The position numbers were made by a program, and so were the translations under genes. A stretch of DNA of 14,061 nucleotides from an uncultured Treponema sp. (GTDB taxonomy: Bacteria; Spirochaetota; Spirochaetia; Treponematales; Treponemataceae), in contig CALAUH010000055.1 of NCBI GenBank assembly GCA_937892225.1, positions 1 to 14,061 on the forward strand, in the 5' to 3' direction. Below, in pieces: positions 1 through 6,732 of this stretch (position 1 is its first letter; the number at the start of each line of letters is the position of its first letter). The notes under the pieces were generated by a model, which was not told the origin of the DNA, searched no databases, and saw only the letters and a program-made list of their open reading frames with translations.

Positions 1-2338
1 CAATGAACATTTCTGCAGATTTAGATTTAATTTCTTCACTTACTCGTTCAAGATTTTCCAAAGATTTTTGTGTATCTTCATAATTTAATCTTTGACGTTC
101 ATATCGTTCTTTAACTTCATTAAATTCTTCTGGAGCCATAAGATTGACAGTTCCAAGGTTGTTGAAATTTTCTTTTGCTTTGGAAAGCTGTTCTCTTATT
201 TCAGAAGCAGGAGTTGTAATTTTGTACATTCTTTCTTCGAATTCCATTAAATCGCGTGAATATTTATCCTGGAAATTCTGTTTTATATTTTTGATATCAT
301 TATCAGAAGAATTTAAAGAAAGTGAAAGTTGTTCAAATTTTTCCTGATATTTATTTTGTTCTTCTCGTTTTTTATTAAGGGAATCGCTTTTTCCAGATAC
401 ACTCTTGTTGCAGTTTTCGATTTGTTTATCAAGTTCTCCCATTTCCTTAGCAAGCTTTGTTCCTCTTGCTTCGATTTCTGCAAGTTCATCCTGGAATGAC
501 TGAATCTGTTCTTTCATTTCTTCTGCACGTTTATTTTCTGAATACAATTCATCTTCTGTTTCGTGTAAAATACTTTGTTCTGATGCTAATGTTCTATTCA
601 AAATGCTTGTCTGGTTTTGACATGCAGAAATTTGTTCCAGCATTTGAATTTCATTAATCTGTAATTTATTAAGTGTTTCGTTATATTCTGTGATTTTTTT
701 TGCTAAATCTGTATTTTGAGAATGAAGATTTTCTATCTGTAATTTAATATCATCAATTTTTGAAATATTTTCAGAAATTTTGGAATCAATATTTCTCTTT
801 TTAGTCATGATTCCTTGTGGAGAAAGGAATTCTGTAATAAATGCAGGAGATGATTTTAAATATTTTTCAAATGCATTTTCTATTTCTGTAAGCTGATTTT
901 CTGCATCACAAAAAGCATCTTCAGCTTCTTTTATAATTTTCTGTGCTTCTTGAGGATTATGGGTCTGGTTTGAAAAATCAGAAAATATATTTTTTCTACC
1001 AGTGATGTAAATTTTAAGTTTATTTAATCTTGTATCAAGATCTTCTTTTGCATTACGCATTGAGCTTTCGCTAAAACCTGCGTCTTTTAATTTTTTATCT
1101 AATTCTGATACTATATCTTCTGTAATCGAAGTTAATTCTTTTTGTAATTCATCTCTTTCACGCTGTTTGTCACCGATTTTTACTCTTAATGTATCTGTAT
1201 GACGATCATTATCAGTTATTTGAGATGATGACATATCTATGTTTTTATTAAATGAATCTATGTTCTGTTTAATATCATTTAATTGCTTAGTTTTAGAATG
1301 TAAATTTGCATTGTGTTCATCAATTTCTTCCTGAAGATTATCAATTCTTTCCTGAATAGTTTTTTCTCGTCCTTCAAGAGAAATTATTTTTTCTTTTATT
1401 ACCAATGCCTGTTGATTCTGCTGCTTGATAAGTTCAGTTTTACCGTTTTTTTCCTGACCAATACCAATAAGTTCTGCCTGTTTTGAATAAAGTTCTTCCT
1501 GCATTGTTTTAACTTTATCCATGTTTTCAGAAATTGTATTATTGATATCATCAATTTCCTGACGTACTTTATCTCGTTTTTCCTGAACTAATTTTAATTC
1601 TTCTTCACGTCTGGCTTTATCCTGAACAAAGTTTTTGAGTTTTAAAAGAGTTAAATCTAATTCATAGTTATAAATTTCATCTTTGAATTTTCTATATTTA
1701 ATTGTTTTTTCAGATTGAATTTTTAAAGAATCATACTGTTTTTTTATTTCAGTAAGAGCAATTTCAATCTGCTGCATATTGATTCTTGTTCTTTCAAGTT
1801 CGCGTTCAGCTTCCTGACATTCAGCTTTACTTCGGCTTATACCTGCAGCTTCTTCAAAAAGATAACGACGGTCTTCTGGTTTAGAAGATAAAATCTGATC
1901 GATTTTTCCCTGTTCCATAACAGAGTAGGCTGCTTTACCAACACCAGTGTCCATAAAAAGTCTTCTGATTTCTGTAGGACCGGCAGGACGTCTGTTTATA
2001 AAATATTCCTGATCACCAGAACGATAAAGTCGACGTGTAATTGCAATTTCTGCATCATCTAATGGAAGAAGCCCTTTTTCATTTGATAAAGTTAAAGTAA
2101 CTTCTGCTGTATTTAAAGCCTGACGTTGTTCTGTTCCGTTAAAAATAACGTCTTCCATTTTTTCTGCACGAAGATTTTTTGAGCGATTTTCTGCAAGTAC
2201 CCATTTAATAGCATCAACGACATTACTTTTTCCACAACCATTTGGTCCAAGTAATGCTGTAATACCTTCTGCAAAATCTATATGAGTCTTATCTGCAAAT
2301 GATTTAAAACCGTGAATGTCAAGACTTTTTAAAAACAC
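1..2338 (-). CDS. smc: Chromosome segregation ATPase SMC (C-terminal end beyond window)
   Basis: SMC proteins form ATP-driven condensin rings that organise and segregate the chromosome. The visible 779 residues start at a GTG (2336-2338) with GAGG 7 nt upstream; the reading begins VFLKSLDIHGFKSFADK, a standard SMC N-terminus. Walker A is GPNGCGKSN at residues 31-39. The conserved block from GDQEYFINRRP through MDTGVGKAAYSVMEQGK and PEDRRYLFEEAAGI spans about 108-167. Long Glu/Lys/Gln-rich coiled-coil stretches run from about 170 to 415 and 520 to 725. LGTVNL at 728-733 followed by EEFNEVKERY is the signature that normally sits just before the C-terminal ATPase half. It comes roughly 200 residues earlier than in canonical SMCs of about 1,150-1,200 residues, and no classical hinge is seen in between (see findings). 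The second ATPase half (signature motif, Walker B) lies outside the window. Identity is certain; the architecture is unusual. Confidence 0.95.
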   Translation of the reverse strand, partial: MFLKSLDIHGFKSFADKTHIDFAEGITALLGPNGCGKSNVVDAIKWVLAENRSKNLRAEKMEDVIFNGTEQRQALNTAEVTLTLSNEKGLLPLDDAEIAITRRLYRSGDQEYFINRRPAGPTEIRRLFMDTGVGKAAYSVMEQGKIDQILSSKPEDRRYLFEEAAGISRSKAECQEAERELERTRINMQQIEIALTEIKKQYDSLKIQSEKTIKYRKFKDEIYNYELDLTLLKLKNFVQDKARREEELKLVQEKRDKVRQEIDDINNTISENMDKVKTMQEELYSKQAELIGIGQEKNGKTELIKQQNQQALVIKEKIISLEGREKTIQERIDNLQEEIDEHNANLHSKTKQLNDIKQNIDSFNKNIDMSSSQITDNDRHTDTLRVKIGDKQRERDELQKELTSITEDIVSELDKKLKDAGFSESSMRNAKEDLDTRLNKLKIYITGRKNIFSDFSNQTHNPQEAQKIIKEAEDAFCDAENQLTEIENAFEKYLKSSPAFITEFLSPQGIMTKKRNIDSKISENISKIDDIKLQIENLHSQNTDLAKKITEYNETLNKLQINEIQMLEQISACQNQTSILNRTLASEQSILHETEDELYSENKRAEEMKEQIQSFQDELAEIEARGTKLAKEMGELDKQIENCNKSVSGKSDSLNKKREEQNKYQEKFEQLSLSLNSSDNDIKNIKQNFQDKYSRDLMEFEERMYKITTPASEIREQLSKAKENFNNLGTVNLMAPEEFNEVKERYERQRLNYEDTQKSLENLERVSEEIKSKSAEMFI

Positions 2339-2370
2339 AAAAATCCTCGTTAATTATAAACTATCTTCTT

Positions 2371-2399
2371 ATTATAGCGATAAATATACTTAATTACAA
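2371..2399 (-). promoter_or_regulatory. Sigma70-type promoter of smc
   Basis: On the minus strand, TTGTAA (2394-2399) is followed by a 17-bp spacer and a perfect TATAAT (2371-2376), 32 bp upstream of the smc GTG. Seen directly; activity is inferred. It implies that smc can be transcribed independently of the upstream helicase gene, for which no GC-rich terminator is visible. Confidence 0.7.
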
Positions 2400-2420
2400 T
2401 AAAAAATGATATGAAAAAAA

Positions 2421-3548
2421 TTAATCTTCTATAACTGGATTACAAACTTTTCCATTATAAATTTCTTTAGGATAAACAATGATTTTTAATTTCTTTTCAA
2501 GTTCTGCAAAGTGTCTCATTTCGTATTCATCACCAATTACAATGTTAATTCCTTTTTTTCCTGCACGTGCTGTTCTTCCGCTTCTGTGAATAAAAAAATC
2601 TTCATCATTTGGTAAATCCATTTGGATTATGTGTGTAATATTATTAATATCAAGTCCTCTTGCAGATAAATCACTGGTAACTAAAAAAGGAATTTTACCG
2701 CTTCTAAATTTATCAATTGCAGCTTTTCTGGTCTGTTTATCACTTTTTGCATGAAGGGCAATGCAGTTAATTTTTTTATATTTTAGTTTTGAATAAATAT
2801 TTTCTACCTGATCTGCACGAGATGTAAAAATCAATGCTTTTTCAGGATTTTCTGCATGTAAAAGTTTACGAAGTGTATCTATTTTATCTCTGTTTTCACT
2901 GTAGATTGCCCAATGTGTAATGTTATTTTGTAAAACATCTTCTGGTGGTAAAACAATTGTTTCTACATTATTAAAAAATAATTTACAAGATTTATTGATT
3001 GTTGCTGAACATCCGATTAATTGTGTTTCTTTTGTTAAAATGCTTCTTAATTCTTCCGTATCTTCAAAAGCTTCTTTTTTTACCAGACGGTCACATTCAT
3101 CAAAAATACAGGAATATAAATCATTTATTTTTATTTTTTTTAATCGGATTAATTCAATAATTCTTGCTGTTGTACCGCATATAATTTGAGGTTTTTCTTT
3201 TAAAGTTTCAATCTGTCTTTTTAAAGGAGAACCTCCAATAATTAATGCACTTTTTCTATTAGTCAATAATTTTACATTTAAATTGATTTGAGAAGCTAAT
3301 TCAAATGTTGGCGCAATTATCAAAATTCTTAATTTTGTTTTGTCTTCATCATTTTCTAATTTATTTAATAGTGGTAAAAGATATGTAAAAGTTTTACCAG
3401 TTCCAGTTTCTGATTGAAAAAGAATGTTTTTACCTGCAATTATCTGTGGAATAACTTTTTCCTGAACTTTTGTAGGTTCGTTTATATTTAAGGAATTTAA
3501 TCTTTCAATAAGTGAATTGTTTAATAAAGAAAATGTATTTGACTGCAT
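2421..3548 (-). CDS. DEAD-box family ATP-dependent RNA helicase (DECD variant)
   Basis: This family unwinds short RNA duplexes or remodels RNPs in ribosome assembly, mRNA decay or cold adaptation. All core motifs are present in order: Q motif (F6, PTKVQ 25-29), motif I SETGTGKT 46-53, Ia PTFELA 80-85, Ib-region GTTAR 125-129 (usually TPGR), motif II DECD 150-153 (usually DEAD), SAT 181-183, motif V TSDLSARGLD 291-300 and motif VI HRSGRTARAG 321-330. The 375-residue protein stops about 45 residues after motif VI, so it is a bare two-RecA-domain helicase without the RNA-binding tails of DbpA, DeaD or RhlE. Partner RNA cannot be told. The start fits the Q-motif spacing, but there is no convincing Shine-Dalgarno and a -10 element lies directly upstream, suggesting a near-leaderless mRNA. 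It lies upstream of smc on the same strand and diverges from the glycosyltransferase. Confidence 0.93.
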   Translation of the reverse strand: MQSNTFSLLNNSLIERLNSLNINEPTKVQEKVIPQIIAGKNILFQSETGTGKTFTYLLPLLNKLENDEDKTKLRILIIAPTFELASQINLNVKLLTNRKSALIIGGSPLKRQIETLKEKPQIICGTTARIIELIRLKKIKINDLYSCIFDECDRLVKKEAFEDTEELRSILTKETQLIGCSATINKSCKLFFNNVETIVLPPEDVLQNNITHWAIYSENRDKIDTLRKLLHAENPEKALIFTSRADQVENIYSKLKYKKINCIALHAKSDKQTRKAAIDKFRSGKIPFLVTSDLSARGLDINNITHIIQMDLPNDEDFFIHRSGRTARAGKKGINIVIGDEYEMRHFAELEKKLKIIVYPKEIYNGKVCNPVIED

Positions 3549-3555
3549 ATTGCTA

Positions 3556-3564
3556 ACTATAGCA
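3556..3564 (-). promoter_or_regulatory. Extended -10 promoter of the RNA helicase
   Basis: Minus strand reads TGCTATAGT, an extended -10 (TGn plus hexamer) whose last base is only 7 bp from the helicase ATG. No good -35 is visible. A normal start site would fall at or within a base or two of the ATG. Motif seen; use as a promoter inferred. Confidence 0.5.
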
Positions 3565-3579
3565 TACTCACAAAAAATC

Positions 3580-3588
3580 TGCTATAAT
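3580..3588 (+). promoter_or_regulatory. Extended -10 promoter of the glycosyltransferase gene
   Basis: TGCTATAAT is a perfect extended -10, 35 bp before the glycosyltransferase ATG; no strong -35 is visible, as is usual for this promoter class. It faces away from the helicase -10 at 3556-3564, and the two elements are near-exact inverted copies (ACTATAGCA and TGCTATAAT). Confidence 0.6.
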
Positions 3589-3623
3589 AAAATATTATAA
3601 ATAAAGTAATTACAGGAAAATAT

Positions 3624-4730
3624 ATGAAAATTGGTATAGATACATTCGGATGTGAACACGGAAAATCAGGACTTGGTTCATATTTAATTAATTTTATTTC
3701 TCATATTGATTCAAATATTACAGCTGATATAGATTTATTCGGCGCAGAAATAGACAGATATACATATAAGTCAGAAAAAGAATTTACATTTACTTCTATT
3801 AATATTGAAGATTCTTTAAAAGCAGAAAAAAAATGGCATAAAAGAAGAATAAATATTTTTATTAGAAGACAAAAGTATGATGTTGTAATTTTTCCTGCAA
3901 TTGAAAAAGTTTTTCCAAAAAAATTTCCAGTCAAAAGTGTAGCTGTTGTAAATTCAATTTTTTCAGTAATTCTTGAGCAGAATGGAAAAAGAAGAGTTCA
4001 TCAGATTAAAAAAGGATTAATGAAAGTAAATAAGATTATTGCTGCATCAAACTTTATTAAAGAAGATCTTATTAAAAATGATATACCGGAAGACAAAATT
4101 ACAGTTATTCATAACGGTATTGATCATAAAATGTTTTTCCCTATGGTTAATTCTGATTCTGATTTTGTTGAAATAAAACCTTTTGCAATTAAAAGACCTT
4201 ATTTTGTATATGGTTCATCTTTATCAAGTGAAGATAAGAAACATATTCAGTTAATAAAAGCTTTTGAGTTATTTAAAGATAAAACAAATGCTCCACATAG
4301 ATTAGTCATTTCTGGAATTGATGGAGATTATTCATCAAAAGTTCATGAAACTGCATATAATTCAAAATATTCTTGTGATATTTTTACAACAGGATTTATT
4401 CCACATGAAAATTTTGCACAGATTAATGCAGGTGCTTCAGCATGTGTTTTTCCATCTGTTTCAGAAGGTGTAGGGTTACCTATTCTTGAAGCAATGGCAT
4501 GTGGCGTACCGGTATGCTGTTCTTCAAATGGTGCATTAAAAGAAATTGGTGGAGATGTTCCATTCTATTTTAATTCAGATGATATTTATGATATAGCAGA
4601 TAAACTTGAACAGGTCGTTAAAAACGAAGCCCTCTGTAAATCAAAAATTACAGAAGGCCTTGAACGTTCTAAAACTTTCAGCTGGAATATTACAGTTGAA
4701 AATACTTTTAAGATTATTATGAATCTTTAA
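3624..4730 (+). CDS. Glycosyltransferase, GT-B fold, family 4-like
   Basis: This protein probably transfers a sugar from a nucleotide-sugar donor to a cell-surface or lipid acceptor; the substrate cannot be inferred. The 368-residue length and layout fit GT-B enzymes. The N-terminal acceptor half begins with MKIGIDTFG and a glycine-rich SGLGSY loop. A linker carries IIAASNFIKEDL and VIHNGID near residues 138-167. The C-terminal donor half runs from about 190 and holds the EX7E motif (E281, E289 in EGVGLPILEAMACGVPV). There is no signal peptide or clear membrane helix, so it should act on the cytoplasmic side. AGGA lies 6 nt before the ATG. It stands alone on the plus strand, diverges from the helicase and converges with clpX, with the two stop codons touching. 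No neighbouring polysaccharide or LPS genes help assign a pathway. Its last ~35 codons also carry the likely clpX terminator. Confidence 0.88.
   Translation: MKIGIDTFGCEHGKSGLGSYLINFISHIDSNITADIDLFGAEIDRYTYKSEKEFTFTSINIEDSLKAEKKWHKRRINIFIRRQKYDVVIFPAIEKVFPKKFPVKSVAVVNSIFSVILEQNGKRRVHQIKKGLMKVNKIIAASNFIKEDLIKNDIPEDKITVIHNGIDHKMFFPMVNSDSDFVEIKPFAIKRPYFVYGSSLSSEDKKHIQLIKAFELFKDKTNAPHRLVISGIDGDYSSKVHETAYNSKYSCDIFTTGFIPHENFAQINAGASACVFPSVSEGVGLPILEAMACGVPVCCSSNGALKEIGGDVPFYFNSDDIYDIADKLEQVVKNEALCKSKITEGLERSKTFSWNITVENTFKIIMNL
4620..4661 (-). terminator. Intrinsic terminator of clpP-clpX, inside the convergent glycosyltransferase gene
   Basis: On the minus strand, arms 4648-4660 and 4627-4639 form a 13-bp stem with two G-U pairs around an 8-nt loop, followed after two bases by five T (4620-4624). 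It starts about 70 bp past the clpX stop. On the plus strand no T-run follows, so it looks one-directional. Base pairing seen by eye; function inferred. Confidence 0.6.
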
Positions 4731-6002
4731 TTAAACAATCTTTTCTTCTAATACAGGCTGTATCAACTGCTGTATATTATTGTGTTTTGGTTGTTTAACT
4801 ATTTCTTTAGTTACTACTAATTTCTTTTTACCTTGAATATCTGGAATTTCGAACATTATATCCATAAGCATTTTTTCAACAATTGTTCTTAATCCACGTG
4901 CACCAGTTTTCTGTCTGATTGCTTCGCTGGCAATTTCTTCAATAGCATCTTTTTCAAAAATAAGTTCAACATCATCAATTGCAAAAGAAGCTTTGAACTG
5001 TTTTGTGATTGCATTCTTTGGTTCAGTAAGAATAGATACTAAATCATCTTTTGTAAGTTCTTTTAATGCAACAGTAATTGGCATACGACCGATAAGTTCT
5101 GGAATAAGACCGAATTTTACTAAATCATCAGGAGTAGCCTGGTTCATAAGATTCATTCTTTCTTCTTCTGAAAGCTGACCTGCATTTGAACCAAATCCCA
5201 TTGCACGTTCAGAAGTTCTCTGTTCAATGATTTTATCAAGACCAACAAATGCTCCACCTAAGATGAATAAAATATTTGTTGTATCAATTTGAAGCATTTC
5301 CTGGTTTGGATGTTTTCTTCCGCCCTGTGGTGGAACACTGGCTACAGTACCTTCTATAATTTTTAAGAGTGCCTGTTGAACACCTTCGCCACTTACATCT
5401 CTTGTTATTGAAGTATTTTCACTTTTACGACTGATTTTATCAATTTCATCAATAAAGATAATACCTCTTTGTGCAGCTTCGATATTACCGTCAGCAGCAT
5501 TGATTAATTTTAAAAGTACATTTTCAACATCTTCACCAACATAACCTGCTTCTGTAAGAGTTGTTGCATCTGCAATAGCAAATGGAACTTTTAATTTTTG
5601 AGCAAGTGTTTTTGCAAGATGAGTTTTACCGCTTCCTGTTGGACCAATTAATAAAACATTTGATTTTTCGATTTGTACAGAATCATCATTATTCATTAAA
5701 ACGGCATTTTCAGAAGACATTCTTTTATAGTGATTGTAAACTGCTACTGAAAGAACTTTTTTTGCTTCATCCTGACCGACAACATACTGATCCAAATAAT
5801 CTTTAAATTCTTTTGGAGTAGGGACGTTGCCTAATTCAATTGGAGAAAGTTCTGCAGCTTCTAAATCCAGTTTATCCTGGCATGCAGAAATACATCTGTC
5901 ACAAATAAATGCACCAGTTGGACTTGCGATTAATCTTCTGTCTCTATCTGCAGGTTTTCCACAGAAAAAACAATAACAATTACTATTATTTAAACGTTTC
6001 AT
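4731..6002 (-). CDS. clpX: ATP-dependent Clp protease ATP-binding subunit ClpX
   Basis: ClpX is the AAA+ unfoldase that recognises tagged or damaged substrates and threads them into the ClpP chamber. The protein is full length at 423 residues. The N-terminal zinc-binding domain has C11-x2-C14 and C34-x2-C37. Walker A is GPTGSGKT at 120-127, the pore-1 loop GYVG at 153-156, Walker B FIDE at 183-186, the arginine-finger region IGRMP has R306, and sensor 2 GARGLR has R369. The ClpP-docking loop reads MGFG at 268-271, where E. coli has IGF; the Met is a conservative change. Translation is coupled to clpP: only 10 nt separate the genes, and the AAGGA at 6010-6014 overlaps the clpP stop. The 3' end abuts the stop codon of the convergent glycosyltransferase gene. 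Confidence 0.98.
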   Translation of the reverse strand: MKRLNNSNCYCFFCGKPADRDRRLIASPTGAFICDRCISACQDKLDLEAAELSPIELGNVPTPKEFKDYLDQYVVGQDEAKKVLSVAVYNHYKRMSSENAVLMNNDDSVQIEKSNVLLIGPTGSGKTHLAKTLAQKLKVPFAIADATTLTEAGYVGEDVENVLLKLINAADGNIEAAQRGIIFIDEIDKISRKSENTSITRDVSGEGVQQALLKIIEGTVASVPPQGGRKHPNQEMLQIDTTNILFILGGAFVGLDKIIEQRTSERAMGFGSNAGQLSEEERMNLMNQATPDDLVKFGLIPELIGRMPITVALKELTKDDLVSILTEPKNAITKQFKASFAIDDVELIFEKDAIEEIASEAIRQKTGARGLRTIVEKMLMDIMFEIPDIQGKKKLVVTKEIVKQPKHNNIQQLIQPVLEEKIV

Positions 6003-6012
6003 TATCTAGTCC

Positions 6013-6615
6013 TTATTTTCTACAAGGCATAACGTGATCAATAATGCCATAATTTTTAGCTTCTTCTGCAGACATAAAGAAATCTCGTTCAATATCTGCT
6101 GCAACCTGATCAAAATCTTTTTTTGTATGTTTTGCAAGATAATCTATAGATAATTTCTTTAATCTGATAATTTCTTTTGAAAGTCTGGCGATATCACTTT
6201 CCTGTCCTTCAACGCCGCCTCTTGGCTGATGAATCATGACTCGTGAAGAAGGAAGGGCATAACGTTTACCTTCTGTTCCACCTGCTAATAAAATTGCTGC
6301 CATACTTGCTGCCTGTCCCATACAGATTGTCTGAATATCGCATTTTACATACTGCATAGTATCATAAAGTGCAAGACCAGCTGTAACTGAACCACCAGGT
6401 GAGTTGATGTAAATACTTATATCTTTATCAGGATTTTCAGATTCCAAAAATAAGATCTGGGCAATAGCTAAATCAGCTGTATCATCATTAATTTCGCCGT
6501 TTATAAAAACAATTCTGTCTTTTAAAAGACGTGAATAGATGTCTGTAGTTCTTTCGCCGTTTCCAGTTCTTTCTGTAACATAAGGCATGTTATAAATACT
6601 CATTTTTTCGTTCAT
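6013..6615 (-). CDS. clpP: ATP-dependent Clp protease proteolytic subunit ClpP
   Basis: ClpP is the serine peptidase that forms two stacked heptamer rings and degrades substrates delivered by ClpX. I start it at the ATG at 6613-6615 (MNEKMSIYN), giving 200 residues. An upstream in-frame ATG at 6628-6630 is unlikely, because it overlaps the GAGG Shine-Dalgarno (6625-6628) that serves the later ATG with a 9-nt gap. With the chosen start the catalytic triad is S104 (GQAASMAA), H129 (MIHQP) and D178 (ERDFF). The spacings of 25 and 49 residues equal those of E. coli S97/H122/D171. The conserved NSPGG turn is present. The gene lies between the trigger-factor terminator and clpX, so clpP-clpX form a two-gene unit in the classical tig-clpP-clpX order. 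Confidence 0.97.
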   Translation of the reverse strand: MNEKMSIYNMPYVTERTGNGERTTDIYSRLLKDRIVFINGEINDDTADLAIAQILFLESENPDKDISIYINSPGGSVTAGLALYDTMQYVKCDIQTICMGQAASMAAILLAGGTEGKRYALPSSRVMIHQPRGGVEGQESDIARLSKEIIRLKKLSIDYLAKHTKKDFDQVAADIERDFFMSAEEAKNYGIIDHVMPCRK

Positions 6616-6634
6616 TGTATAAATCCTCATAATT

Positions 6635-6663
6635 AATATAATGATTTTTTTATAAAAAAGAAA
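6635..6663 (-). promoter_or_regulatory. Possible clpP-clpX promoter
   Basis: Minus strand TATATT (6635-6640) lies 20 bp before the chosen clpP ATG, with a poor -35 TTTCTT (6658-6663) at 17 bp. It sits just downstream of the tig terminator, where a new promoter would be needed. In this AT-rich stretch chance matches are common, so confidence is low. Confidence 0.35.
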
Positions 6664-6673
6664 CTATATTTAT

Positions 6674-6712
6674 AAAAAAATAGGACTGTCTAAAAAAAAT
6701 TCGGACAGTCCT
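6674..6712 (-). terminator. Strong intrinsic terminator after tig
   Basis: A perfect 9-bp inverted repeat, AGGACTGTC (6682-6690) and GACAGTCCT (6704-6712), is followed on the minus strand by seven T (6674-6680). It lies 21-60 bp beyond the tig stop and before clpP. On the plus strand the hairpin is followed only by a broken T-rich stretch, so its main direction is minus. Confidence 0.85.
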
Positions 6713-6732
6713 TTATTAATTTTTGTAAGAAA

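Noticed and set aside
144..657. Two short plus-strand open frames (144-347 and 457-657) opposite smc
   Set aside because: They lie fully antisense to the strongly conserved smc frame, have no ribosome-binding site and no recognisable product; shadows of AT-rich coiled-coil coding.
461..860. Possible Rad50-style zinc hook in the SMC arm
   Set aside because: Cysteines in this region are single and far apart; no CxxC occurs in the middle of the protein.
6616..6630. Five-residue N-terminal extension of ClpP from the ATG at 6630
   Set aside because: That ATG overlaps the GAGG ribosome site for the ATG at 6615 and has none of its own at a sensible distance.
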